Assembly (NCBI RefSeq): GCF_002556545.1
Contig: NZ_CP022685.1
Span: 4,504,001-4,568,000, forward strand
Direction of reading: 5' to 3'
DNA from: Streptomyces formicae
GTDB taxonomy: Bacteria > Actinomycetota > Actinomycetes > Streptomycetales > Streptomycetaceae
DNA: 64,000 bases
Of this stretch, positions 26,152-34,605 are shown piece by piece. Positions within the stretch are counted from its first letter, which is position 1. Every line of letters begins with the position of its first letter. The notes under the pieces are model-generated. The model did not search any database. It was not told where the DNA came from and saw only the letters and a list, made by a program, of their open reading frames with translations. Made by a program: the position numbers and the translations under genes.

Positions 26152-26438
26152 GCCCCACCGGCACAGAAAGGACGCAGACCCCAGCCATGACCGAGAAGCC
26201 CCGCATCCCCACCGACCTCGACTGGACCCGCGCCGCCCCCGAGGACGAACAGGGCCCAGGGCCCTGGATCGAGATCGCCTTCGGCAAGGACGACGACGCC
26301 GTCTACCTCCGCGAGACCAGCGACCCGGACAACATCGTCACGACCAACCGCAAGAAGTGGGACGCCTTCGTACTCGGCGTACAGGCGGGCGAGTTCGACC
26401 ACTTCGTGGAGGGCGTGGACAGCGTGGAAGGGCACTGA
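26148..26438 (+). CDS. Second small acidic DUF397-like protein
   Basis: 96 residues from the ATG at 26148, which overlaps the previous stop (ATGA); a second ATG at 26187 would give 83. The core (WIEIAFGKDDDAVYLRETSD, then KKWDAFVLGVQAGEFDHFVE) follows the second half of DUF397 proteins: a strand, R-x-[TS]-xxP, then W-x-AF-x-x-GV-x-x-GEFD. It lacks the N-terminal W-KSS-S motif. It is likely the fourth component of this WhiJ-type module. Confidence 0.8.
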   Translation: MSPTGTERTQTPAMTEKPRIPTDLDWTRAAPEDEQGPGPWIEIAFGKDDDAVYLRETSDPDNIVTTNRKKWDAFVLGVQAGEFDHFVEGVDSVEGH

Positions 26439-26524
26439 CCTCTACGAACCTCTACTGACCTCCACACCGGCCTCCAAGGAAAACCAGTACTGGCACCCCG
26501 CCCACCCCCTGCTACCGTCCCGCC

Positions 26525-27172
26525 ATGTCCGGACCAAGAGAACCCGTCACCCCCGCAGACGTCACCCACGCCGTCCGCCTCGCCGTAGCCACCCTCCGCC
26601 AGGCCCCGCCCGACGCCGACTGGAGCGTCAAGGCGGGCGGCATCGAATGGGACTGCTGGGAGACCGTCGAGCACCTCGCCGACGATCTGTTCGCGTACGC
26701 CGCTCAGCTCGGGCCCGAGACGCCGCCCCTGGACGGGGATGTGCCCTTCCTCTGGTACCACCGCAGGGAAGGCGGCCCCTCCAACGTCACCTTCGCGGAC
26801 CGCGAGTCCGGCGTTCCCGGGCTGCTCCAGGTCCTGGAGTCGTGCGGGGCGCTCCTGACCGGCATGGTCGCGACCACCGCGCCGACGGTCCGGGCCCACC
26901 ACGCGTGGGGCGCATCCGACCCGGAGGGCTTCGCCGCGATGGGGATCGTGGAGACCCTCGTCCATACGTACGACATCGTCGGCGGCCTCGGCATCCGCGA
27001 CGCCTGGCGCCCGCCCGCCGACCTCTGCGCACGCGTCCTGCACCGCCTCTTCCCCGACGCCCCCACCGACACCGCCCCCTGGCCCACCCTCCTGTGGGCG
27101 ACCGGACGCGGCGAGCTCCCGGGGCGGGCCCGGCTCACCACGTGGCGCTGGTACGGGGAGGCCGGGGACTGA
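26525..27172 (+). CDS. DinB-like / maleylpyruvate isomerase N-terminal type protein
   Basis: 215 residues of the mycothiol-dependent maleylpyruvate isomerase/DinB-like superfamily: four-helix bundle with metal-ligand histidines, here in WDCWETVEHLADDLFAYAAQ (first) and VETLVHTYDIVGGLG (second), and an intermediate HHAWG. These proteins are typically mycothiol-linked thiol transferases in actinobacteria. ATG at 26525. It stands between the WhiJ-like module and a lipoprotein. The substrate is unknown. Confidence 0.75.
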   Translation: MSGPREPVTPADVTHAVRLAVATLRQAPPDADWSVKAGGIEWDCWETVEHLADDLFAYAAQLGPETPPLDGDVPFLWYHRREGGPSNVTFADRESGVPGLLQVLESCGALLTGMVATTAPTVRAHHAWGASDPEGFAAMGIVETLVHTYDIVGGLGIRDAWRPPADLCARVLHRLFPDAPTDTAPWPTLLWATGRGELPGRARLTTWRWYGEAGD

Positions 27173-27441
27173 CCCCGGTCCCCGGAGGCACCCGCTCCGG
27201 TATGCCGGGACACGTCCCGGGAGCACGTCCCAGGAGCACGTCCCAGGCGAGGAGTGTTCTCGCAGGTCAGAGATAGTTCTGGCATTCCAGTGTCCCCCGT
27301 CGTCCAGCTTTCCTTGCCCCGGGTCCAGGCCGACCGCTTCGCTGTTTCCAGGGCCGGTCACCACGGCCTCGTACCGCCACCGCCCGGCCGCTCGGATCAC
27401 CAACGGGCGCGGCTCGGCACCACCAACCTGACGGGGACACC

Positions 27442-28176
27442 ATGAAGATCGCGCACGCCTCGAAGACCCTTCTCGCCGGCCTCGCGCTGCTCGGCTCGCT
27501 CTCACTCACCGCGTGCAACGGTGACGACGGCACGGACGCCGCGGGCTCCGGCGACTCGGTGCCGAGCGCGTCGGCGGGCCAGGACGCCGGCAAGGGGACC
27601 GGCGGCAGCGAGACGGGCGGCAACGGTACGGGCGGCAGCGGCGGCTCCTCGGACGGCAAGGGCACCGGCTCGGGCGGCACGGGCGGCTCGGGCGGTAGCG
27701 ACACCGGCACCGCCGCCGGTACCGGCTCCAACGAGAACGGCAAGGTCGGCATCTGCCGCAGCGACGAGCTCGAGGTCTCCGCCGTGGACAACACGATCGG
27801 CAAGGAAGGCACCGTCACCGTCGCCTTCAAGAACGGCGGCGGCCGCGACTGCACCATCAACGGCTTCGCGGGCGTCGACCTGAAGACGGCGGCGGGCGAC
27901 ACCATCGCCGGGGAGCGCAACGACGAAAAGCCGCGGACCGACGTCCTCAAGGACGGCGAGACCGCCGCCTTCAACATCGGCTTCCCGGTGAACGACTCCG
28001 GCGGCTCCGGCGTACGCGTCTCCAAGATCCTGGTGACCCCGCCGAACGAGACCAAGACGGTCACCGTCGACTGGCCCGCGGGCTCCCTCCCGGCCGAGAA
28101 CCCGGACTCCCAGGCCCTCACCGGGCCGATCATGCTCAGCCCGGTCGGCAAGGTCAGCGACTCCCCGGCCGGCTGA
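27442..28176 (+). CDS. Lipoprotein with DUF4232 domain
   Basis: 244 residues. The signal runs KTLLAGLALLGSLSLTACNG with lipobox LTAC near residue 26. A long Gly/Ser/Thr linker (about 28-95, many GGSG-type repeats) leads to a DUF4232-like beta domain (about 100-240): CRSDELEVSAVDNTIG, CTINGFAGVDLKTAAGD, and final PVGKVSD. DUF4232 lipoproteins are common in Streptomyces; function unknown. ATG at 27442. Followed by a bipartite terminator. Confidence 0.8.
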   Translation: MKIAHASKTLLAGLALLGSLSLTACNGDDGTDAAGSGDSVPSASAGQDAGKGTGGSETGGNGTGGSGGSSDGKGTGSGGTGGSGGSDTGTAAGTGSNENGKVGICRSDELEVSAVDNTIGKEGTVTVAFKNGGGRDCTINGFAGVDLKTAAGDTIAGERNDEKPRTDVLKDGETAAFNIGFPVNDSGGSGVRVSKILVTPPNETKTVTVDWPAGSLPAENPDSQALTGPIMLSPVGKVSDSPAG

Positions 28177-28204
28177 CCACCCGTATCACCCGCATCGCCC
28201 GAGT

Positions 28205-28244
28205 GACCCTTGTGGCCTGGGAGAACTCCCCGGTCACAAGGGTC
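28205..28244 (+). terminator. Bipartite hairpin after the DUF4232 lipoprotein gene
   Basis: Outer arms GACCCTTGTG (28205-28214) and CACAAGGGTC (28235-28244) are perfect; inside them GGGAG and CTCCC pair again around AA. The position, 28 bp after the stop, suits a terminator. Confidence 0.7.
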
Positions 28245-28372
28245 GAACCCGCTCCCCCCACATCCCCCGCAGCCGATTGACGCGTCCCCAACCTTCCCCG
28301 AAGGTAGGGGAATTGGGCGTTATGCGACTGCCGGGCGCAGCCGCACGGCCGCACGGCTGGGGGGAGCCGACG

Positions 28373-30046
28373 ATGGAACCCAGTGACCGGCATGCCACCG
28401 GACCGGGCGACGACGACACCACTCCGGGCCGGTTCGGTCCACCGCCCCCGATGCCCCCGCCGCCCCTGCTGCCGCCCCTCCCACCAAACCCGCCGCACGC
28501 ATCACACGCGTCACACGCGTCACACGCGTCACTTCCGCCACACGCGGCGCTCCCGCCCGAAACCGGCCACCCCCTCACGCCCCTAGCCGTAGCCCTCCTC
28601 AACCTCACCGGACTCGGCCTCGGTTTCGTCCTGATACGGCGCTGGTTTCCAGCCATCCTCTGCTGCGCCGCGACCGCCGCTCTCCTCTTCATCGCGCTGC
28701 CCGCCGACGTCGACGGCGTCCCCGGCGGCGTACTCCTCGCCTACCTCGCCCTCCTGGTCATCGCCGCCGCCACAGGCGCCCGCCTGGCGACCCGGACGTC
28801 CGGCCGCGGGCGCGTGCGCGGCCCGCTCGCCGTCGGGCTCGGCGTCGTCCTGCTCGCCGTGCCCGCAGGCGCCGCCTTCGCGTACGAGGGCGCGCGCGAC
28901 GAGGCCGTGGAGCAGATGCTCCTCGACCGCCTGGACCGGGCGGACCGCATCGTCGCCGGTCTGGCAGGCGAGCCCTTCGACGGCCCGGCGGGACACGGGA
29001 ACAAGCAGCGGTACGCGAAGGCCATGGACATCTACCGCGGGCTCGCCGACGACCACCCCGGGTCCAAGGCCGCCGACCGGCTGCCCGAGAGCCTCGACGC
29101 GTACTACAAGACCGCCGCCGCGCCGTACGCCGCGAAGAAGTACTGCGACGCCATCAGCCCCCTCAAGCACCTGCGGACCGTCCCCGCCACCCTCGGCAAG
29201 GACCGGCTCGGCGCGCTCGCCACCTGGCCCGACGGGCGCCTGGCCACCTCCCTCTACGAGTGCGGCGCGGCCGGAATCGGCCGGTCGGCCGCCGAAGGGC
29301 CGCTCGGCGAACTGCTGCGCACCTTCCCCGATTCGGACCAGGCCGCGAAGGTCGAGCCCGCGCTGCGCGCCGCGATCACCGCCCGCGAGGCCGACCTCAA
29401 GGGCTCCGAGCCCTGCCCCGCCGTGGACGAGCTGCGGGCCATCGGCACCACGGCGAGCGGCCTGCCCAGCGGCACGGTCGACGCCGACGCGCTGCGCGGC
29501 GCCACCGACCGCGCCGTGGAGCGGGGCGTCTACGCCTGCGGAGTCGACGAGTTCCGGGACGACCGGTTCGCCGACGCGGCCCGGACGATGAAGGACTTCG
29601 CCGCGAAGTACCCGGACAACAAGAAGCACCGGCGCGCCGGGGACATCGCCGTCGCCGCCGAGATCGCCGGGGTCCGGCCGAGCGCGGGCCGCCACCTGCC
29701 CCCGGCCCGCCACGCCCGCGGTGCCACCGTCGACCTCGTCGTCGCCAACCTCGGCCCCGGCGAGCTGGAGGTCCTCTACACCGGCCCCACCACCGGCCGC
29801 GTCACGCTGAAGGACTGCACGTCGTGCCGGATCTTCGCCGACAAGCCGCAGGGCGACAAGGCGTGCCGGGCGGGCGTGTCCGGCTACCCGAGGACGACCC
29901 TGCGGCTGCCCGCGGGCGAGTACCACTTCCTCTACAAGCGGGCAGCCGTCAGCGACCGTGCGGCAGGTGCCAGGCTCAGTACGTCGTACCGCTACACCGA
30001 CTGCTCGTTCGTGACCCGCGGGACCGCCGGGCTCGGGCTGACTTAA
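28373..30046 (+). CDS. Membrane protein with extracytoplasmic domain, proline-rich N-terminus
   Basis: 557 residues. ATG at 28373 with GGGGGAG upstream; the longer frame to 28277 is not used. The N-terminal 60 residues are Pro-rich (PPPPMPPPPLLPPLPP) followed by four Ser-His-Ala-type repeats. Then come about four membrane segments (65-165) and a long soluble part. The latter has periodic helices (YRGLADDHPGSKAADRLPES, MKDFAAKYPDNKKHRRAGDI), TPR-like, and ends in a beta domain with four Cys (LKDCTSCRIFADKPQGDKAC). Not a family I can name. It lies 229 bp before the type IV-like cluster on the same strand. Confidence 0.75.
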   Translation: MEPSDRHATGPGDDDTTPGRFGPPPPMPPPPLLPPLPPNPPHASHASHASHASLPPHAALPPETGHPLTPLAVALLNLTGLGLGFVLIRRWFPAILCCAATAALLFIALPADVDGVPGGVLLAYLALLVIAAATGARLATRTSGRGRVRGPLAVGLGVVLLAVPAGAAFAYEGARDEAVEQMLLDRLDRADRIVAGLAGEPFDGPAGHGNKQRYAKAMDIYRGLADDHPGSKAADRLPESLDAYYKTAAAPYAAKKYCDAISPLKHLRTVPATLGKDRLGALATWPDGRLATSLYECGAAGIGRSAAEGPLGELLRTFPDSDQAAKVEPALRAAITAREADLKGSEPCPAVDELRAIGTTASGLPSGTVDADALRGATDRAVERGVYACGVDEFRDDRFADAARTMKDFAAKYPDNKKHRRAGDIAVAAEIAGVRPSAGRHLPPARHARGATVDLVVANLGPGELEVLYTGPTTGRVTLKDCTSCRIFADKPQGDKACRAGVSGYPRTTLRLPAGEYHFLYKRAAVSDRAAGARLSTSYRYTDCSFVTRGTAGLGLT

Positions 30047-30275
30047 CACCTGGTCAGAACACCTGGTCAGAGGCGCGCCGGGCCGTCATTGCCCGGCGTC
30101 ATCCTGCGTGATACACAGAGTGACCAGACCTCACTCACGAGAAAACATACGAAGTCAGCCAACGAATGGCGCCAAGGCGGCATGCGCGGGCCCGATTGTC
30201 GGCGAGAATGAGCTGTCCTCTGCACCGAGGTAGGCAGAGGAGCCAGAACAACCCACTAGGGGCGGTGAGTTACAC

Positions 30276-30584
30276 ATGCTTATGGCAGCCGAAAAGGGCG
30301 ACATCACCACCATCATCGGCGGGATCGCCCCCGACTGGGGTCCCTTCGGGAGCCTGGGCAACGAGGCACGCGTGATGATCGAGGTCGTGATGGCGATCGC
30401 CATCCTCCTCTGTCTCGGCATTGCGATCTGGGGCGCGGCGAAGCAACGCATCGGCGCGACGGCGCTGCGCGACACCTTCAGCGCGGAGCAGGGCAAAGGC
30501 CTGATCATCGCGGGCCTGACCGGCGTCTTCATCATCGGTTCGCTCGGCACGCTGTTCACCATCGTGTACGGCATGGCGGTCTAG
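30276..30584 (+). CDS. VirB2/TrbC-like small membrane protein
   Basis: 102 residues with two membrane helices: VMIEVVMAIAILLCLGIAIW (about 34-53) and GLIIAGLTGVFIIGSLGTLF (about 72-91), separated by a short charged loop (GAAKQRIGATALRDTFSAEQ). Size and topology match the processed pilin-like VirB2/TrbC group. It is the first gene of a six-gene cluster on the same strand whose other members have type IV secretion-like features. The call rests on topology and context rather than on a sequence motif. ATG at 30276 with an upstream purine-rich element. Confidence 0.6.
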   Translation: MLMAAEKGDITTIIGGIAPDWGPFGSLGNEARVMIEVVMAIAILLCLGIAIWGAAKQRIGATALRDTFSAEQGKGLIIAGLTGVFIIGSLGTLFTIVYGMAV

Positions 30585-30594
30585 CGGTCCCACC

Positions 30595-30700
30595 CGCCCG
30601 ACCGGAACCTTTCCCCACGTCCCCCACGTCCCTCCCCACGTCCCCTCTCTCCCCACGTCCCCTCCTCTCCCTGTCCCCCTCTCCCCACCCGTCCGTCGTG
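30595..30700 (+). repeat. Pyrimidine-rich tract with CCACGTCCC units
   Basis: On the plus strand, 30595-30700 is nearly all C and T. It holds four spaced CCACGTCC-type units and CTCTCC runs. It starts 11 bp after the pilin-like gene and ends about 130 bp before the next start. Possible roles: transcript termination, a triplex-forming tract, or none. Confidence 0.5.
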
Positions 30701-30828
30701 CCCACCGGCTGAGGTTGCAACTCCCTGATGTCGAGTCACCACACCGCGCCCGCGCGGGAACCCGCACGGCTACCGTCGTACATGTCCCACGTGGCGGTTC
30801 AGCGAGAGCTTGAGGGGGCATGCGCGGC

Positions 30829-31677
30829 ATGAGTCCCGACGACGAGCGGAACGACGGCCTCTTCGGCGGCACGGGAGAGACCAGGACGCGGCTCCCCGAG
30901 GGGGAGGGCGGTGGCGACGACGTCTACGGCGGCGCGCGCAGATCCGGCCGCGGCGGCGGGCGGTCCTCGTCGCGCAGTCTGGTCACTGTCGTGGGCGTGG
31001 TGGTGCTGCTGATCGCGGCGATCGCGTTCGCCAACCGGGGGGACGAGTCCTCTTCGGGGGGTGGGGACGGGAAGAAGGCGGGGTCGTCGGCGACGGCCCC
31101 TACCGGGGAGAAGCCGGTGGAGGGCAAGAACTCGGGGATTCCTTCGGGGTTCGCGCATGATGAGCAGGGGGCGCAGAGTGCCGCGGCGAACTACGCGGTC
31201 TCGTTGGGCTCGGCCGAGATGTTCGACAAGAACCAGCGTCACGGCATCGTGGACGCGGTCTACACCCCGGACGAGGCGGCCAAGCGTCAGTCCTCGCTGG
31301 ACAAGGTGTACTCGAGCGAGAAGTTCCTGACGAACATCGGTCTGAACGCCGACGGCTCCGCGCCCAAGAACACGCAGTTCGTTTCGCGCATCATCCCCGT
31401 GGGCACCAAGGCCACGAAGTTCAGCGGCGACAGAGCAACCGTCGAGATCTGGTACTCGTCCCTCTTCGGCCTGGCGGGCGAGGACACCAAGAACCCGGTG
31501 TCGGAGAGCTGGTTCACGAACACCTACGAGCTGCGGTGGGTCGACGGCGACTGGAAGGTCGCCGACTTCCGGCAGAAGGACGGCCCCGTCCCGGTCGGCC
31601 GCGACCAGCGGGCGTCCACAGCCGACGACATGGCGAAGGCAGTGGAGCAGTTCGGAGGGTTCACTTATGCCCGGTAG
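30829..31677 (+). CDS. TcpC/VirB8-like membrane protein
   Basis: 282 residues. I chose the ATG at 30829, which has GAGGGGG 10 bases upstream; the ATG at 30820 is too close to it. The N-terminal 45 residues are charged and Gly-rich, then one membrane helix (SLVTVVGVVVLLIAAIAFAN, about 50-69), then a Ser/Gly linker and an extracytoplasmic domain (about 105-275). That domain's fold looks NTF2-like (AANYAVSLGSAEMFDKNQRH, ATVEIWYSSLFGLAG, WFTNTYELRWVDGDWKVADF), as in TcpC/VirB8 proteins. The final beta strand with a WVDGDWK pattern supports that. Confidence 0.7.
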   Translation: MSPDDERNDGLFGGTGETRTRLPEGEGGGDDVYGGARRSGRGGGRSSSRSLVTVVGVVVLLIAAIAFANRGDESSSGGGDGKKAGSSATAPTGEKPVEGKNSGIPSGFAHDEQGAQSAAANYAVSLGSAEMFDKNQRHGIVDAVYTPDEAAKRQSSLDKVYSSEKFLTNIGLNADGSAPKNTQFVSRIIPVGTKATKFSGDRATVEIWYSSLFGLAGEDTKNPVSESWFTNTYELRWVDGDWKVADFRQKDGPVPVGRDQRASTADDMAKAVEQFGGFTYAR

Positions 31678-33028
31678 CGCCCGACGCCGCACCCTCACGC
31701 TCGCCGCCGCCTTCACCACGGTGCAGACGTCGGCCGTGCTGCTTGCCACCCGTGTCTTCGCGGCACCGGATCCCAAGCCTTCCGACAACCCGTGCGACCT
31801 CATCCGCGGGCCCGCGAAGGAGTACTGCGAGAAGGGGCAGGACAGCGGAGGCGGTGGAAAGTACCCCGCCTCTCCCCCCATCACCTCCGACCTCGACCCC
31901 CTACGCGCCCTCGCAAAGGGCTGCGCAGACGCCGCCTCCTGGACCGTGGACAAACTCTCCGAAGCCGTGAAGGACACCGCCAACGTCGACTTCACCAACG
32001 ACAAGTTCCTCCAGCAGTACGCCGTCGTCTTCGCCGCCTCCACCATCCTGACCCTCCTCCTGTGGCTGCTCGCCGTGGCGAAGAGGGCGGTGCGGGGGGT
32101 CCCGCTCACCACCGCCCTGTCCGAGGCCATCGGCTTCCTCTGGCTCACCGTCCTCGCCTCCGCCTTCACGCCGCTGATCCTCTACACCGTCGTCTCGGCG
32201 ACCGACGGCGTGTCGGACGTCATCGCGAAGGCGACAGGGGGGCAGACCGACCAGTTCTTCGGGACGTTCTCGGGTGCGCTGAAGAAGGGGGAGGACATCG
32301 GCGGCGGACCGATCATGCTGATCGTGGTCTCGCTGGTGTCGATCCTCGCCGCAGGTGTCCTGTGGCTGGAGCTCGTCATCAGGGCCGCGCTGCTCTACGT
32401 AGGAGCGCTCCTCGGCACCGTCGTGTACGCGGGGCTCGTCGACAAGAACCTGTGGGGGCACGTCCGGCGCTGGGCCGGGATCATGATCGCGGTGATCCTC
32501 GTGAAACCCATCATCGTGATCGTGCTCGGCCTCGCGGGCGCGCTCTCCGCCGACGACGGCCCCGACTCGTTCTCCGCCGTCGTCTCCGGGCTCTCGATCA
32601 TCCTGCTCGCCATCTTCGCGAGCGCCATGATCTACCGTTTCGTACCGGGCTTCGGCGACGAGATCGCCAACTCCCGCAACAACCGCATCATGGGCGGCGC
32701 CGAGAACAAGGCCGCCGCCGTGATCAGCTCCCCCGCCTCCCTCGTCTCCCAGGGCATCAAGACCCACAGCTCCCGGGGGAACGGCGGCGGCAACCAGGGC
32801 GGCAACAACACCAGCCAGGCGCGGCCCGCCAACCCCGCCAGCGGCGGTGTCGCCGCCCACAGCAGCCGACCCGCCGCAGGCGGGGGCGGCGGCTCATCGA
32901 ACGGCGGCGGATCTGTCCCCTCCGCCGCACCCCCGCCGCGCAGCAGCGCGACGAACTCGCCGCACTCGGGCAACCGGGGCGGCGCCCGCAACAGCAGTAC
33001 CAACCGCTCGGGAGGTGAAGGGCGTTGA
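31667..33028 (+). CDS. VirB6/TrbL-like multi-pass membrane protein
   Basis: 453 residues. A signal-like N-terminus (TLTLAAAFTTVQTSAVLLAT) and a Cys-containing extracytoplasmic loop (NPCDLIRGPAKEYCEKG) are followed by five or six membrane segments (about 118-325), including STILTLLLWLLAVAKRAV, EAIGFLWLTVLASAFTPLIL and IMLIVVSLVSILAAGVLWLE. A 110-residue Gly/Ser/Asn-rich tail ends the protein. This VirB6/TrbL-type layout is the core of type IV channels. It overlaps the upstream gene by 11 bp and its stop overlaps the next TTG start. Confidence 0.75.
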   Translation: MPGSARRRTLTLAAAFTTVQTSAVLLATRVFAAPDPKPSDNPCDLIRGPAKEYCEKGQDSGGGGKYPASPPITSDLDPLRALAKGCADAASWTVDKLSEAVKDTANVDFTNDKFLQQYAVVFAASTILTLLLWLLAVAKRAVRGVPLTTALSEAIGFLWLTVLASAFTPLILYTVVSATDGVSDVIAKATGGQTDQFFGTFSGALKKGEDIGGGPIMLIVVSLVSILAAGVLWLELVIRAALLYVGALLGTVVYAGLVDKNLWGHVRRWAGIMIAVILVKPIIVIVLGLAGALSADDGPDSFSAVVSGLSIILLAIFASAMIYRFVPGFGDEIANSRNNRIMGGAENKAAAVISSPASLVSQGIKTHSSRGNGGGNQGGNNTSQARPANPASGGVAAHSSRPAAGGGGGSSNGGGSVPSAAPPPRSSATNSPHSGNRGGARNSSTNRSGGEGR

Positions 33029-34584
33029 CGACCCAGTCCCACGTGTCCCAGCCGGTCGCGCCCCGCCGCACATATCTGATCGGCCGCGCCCGGCCGAACG
33101 CGATCGTCGGCAAGAACCGCGAGACCGGGGAGATCGCCCTGATCATCGCGGGGGCGTTCCTCGGCATGATGTGCGGGCTCCTCGTCCCCGTCCTCTCCCT
33201 GCGCATCGTGCTGCTCATGGGCTTCCCGATGCTCGCCATCGCGGCGGTGTACGTCCCGTACAAGCACCGCACGTTCTACAAGTGGTTCGAGATCAACCGC
33301 AGTTACAAGCGGTCCCTCAAGCGCGGTACCACCTACCGCTCCGCCGCCCCCGAGGCGGGCGTCAGGGCCGACGGAAGGGAAGTCGAGGTCGGGCCGCCGC
33401 CCGGCATCGGCCGCATCAACTGGCTGGCCGCGCCGTTCGGCCCCGACGAGATCGCCGTGCTGCTGCACGCGGACCGGCGGACCGTCACCGCGGCCATCGA
33501 GATCGAGGGCCCGGGCGTGGGGCTTCGCGACTCCGAGGACCAGGAAGCGCTCGTCGACCGGTTCGGCACGCTCCTCAAGCACGTCGCGAACGGCGACGGC
33601 TTCGTGACGCGGCTCCAGATGCTCGCCCGTACGCTGCCCGCCGACCCGGACGCGCACGCCAAGGACGTCAGCCAGCGCGGCGACGACCGGGCGCTGCCCT
33701 GGCTCAAGGGCTCCTACGACCAGCTGCAGTCGATGGTGTCCACCAGCAGCGAGCAGCACCGCGCCTACCTCGTCGCCTGCATGCACTACTCCCGCGAGCT
33801 GGCCGGTGAGGCGCAGGCGATGGCCCGCGCGGCACGCCCGCAGGGCGGCAGGAAGCTCGACAAGGACGCCGGACTCGCCGTGGTCATGGCGCGCGAGCTG
33901 ACCGACATCTGCTCGCGCCTCCAGGAGGCCGACATCCGCGTACGGCAACCGCTCGGCCAGGGCCGCCTCGCCTCCCTCGTGCACTCCATGTACGACCCGG
34001 ACCACCCCATCGACCACATCCAGGCGATGACGAAGCGCAACGCCTGGCCCGCCGAGCTCGACGCCATGGAGGCGACCTACCTCCAGGCCAAGACCCGCGA
34101 GTCCTCGACGCGCGCGCCCTGGTGCCACTCCACGGCCTGGGTGAAGGAGTGGCCGATGACGCCGGTCGGCGTGAACTTCCTGGCGCCGCTGCTCGTGCAC
34201 ACCCCGGACGTGATCCGCACGGTCGCCGTCACGATGGACCTCGAACCCACCGAGGTCGCCATCGAGCGGATGCTGACGGAGAAGACGAACGACGAGGCCG
34301 AGGCCAGCCGCCAGGCCAAGATGAACCGCACCGTCGACCCCCGCGACATCGCCTCGCACTCCCGCCTCGACCAGCGCGGCGAGGACCTGGCGAGCGGCGC
34401 GGCGGGCGTCAACCTGGTCGGCTACATCACGGTGTCGTCCCGCTCCCCGGAGGCACTCGCGCGCGACAAGCGCACCATCCGCGCCTCAGCGGGCAAGTCG
34501 TATCTGAAGCTGGAGTGGTGCGACCGCGAGCACCACAGGGCCTTCGTGAATACGCTGCCGTTCGCGACCGGCATCCGACGCTAG
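33025..34584 (+). CDS. SCO6880 family protein (VirB3/VirB4 N-terminal-like)
   Basis: 519 residues. The start is a TTG at 33025, overlapping the previous stop (TTGA) and supported by GGAGGTG 7 bases upstream. Two adjacent membrane helices (IALIIAGAFLGMMCGLLVPV and LRIVLLMGFPMLAIAAVYVP, about 35-75) resemble a VirB3 hairpin. The soluble rest resembles the N-terminal domain of VirB4-type proteins: NWLAAPFGPDEIAVLLHADR, LDQRGEDLASGAAGVNLVGY and ITVSSRSPEALARDKRTI. It has no P-loop; the ATPase half is the next gene. From memory, this family is annotated as SCO6880 family. Confidence 0.78.
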   Translation: MTTQSHVSQPVAPRRTYLIGRARPNAIVGKNRETGEIALIIAGAFLGMMCGLLVPVLSLRIVLLMGFPMLAIAAVYVPYKHRTFYKWFEINRSYKRSLKRGTTYRSAAPEAGVRADGREVEVGPPPGIGRINWLAAPFGPDEIAVLLHADRRTVTAAIEIEGPGVGLRDSEDQEALVDRFGTLLKHVANGDGFVTRLQMLARTLPADPDAHAKDVSQRGDDRALPWLKGSYDQLQSMVSTSSEQHRAYLVACMHYSRELAGEAQAMARAARPQGGRKLDKDAGLAVVMARELTDICSRLQEADIRVRQPLGQGRLASLVHSMYDPDHPIDHIQAMTKRNAWPAELDAMEATYLQAKTRESSTRAPWCHSTAWVKEWPMTPVGVNFLAPLLVHTPDVIRTVAVTMDLEPTEVAIERMLTEKTNDEAEASRQAKMNRTVDPRDIASHSRLDQRGEDLASGAAGVNLVGYITVSSRSPEALARDKRTIRASAGKSYLKLEWCDREHHRAFVNTLPFATGIRR

Positions 34585-34605
34585 ACGTAGAGGCAGGCTG
34601 CTGAG

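Noticed and set aside
27211..27248. Three 13-bp units containing CACGTCCC after the DinB-like gene
   Set aside because: Short and imperfect; noted as a minor repeat, without evidence of a function.
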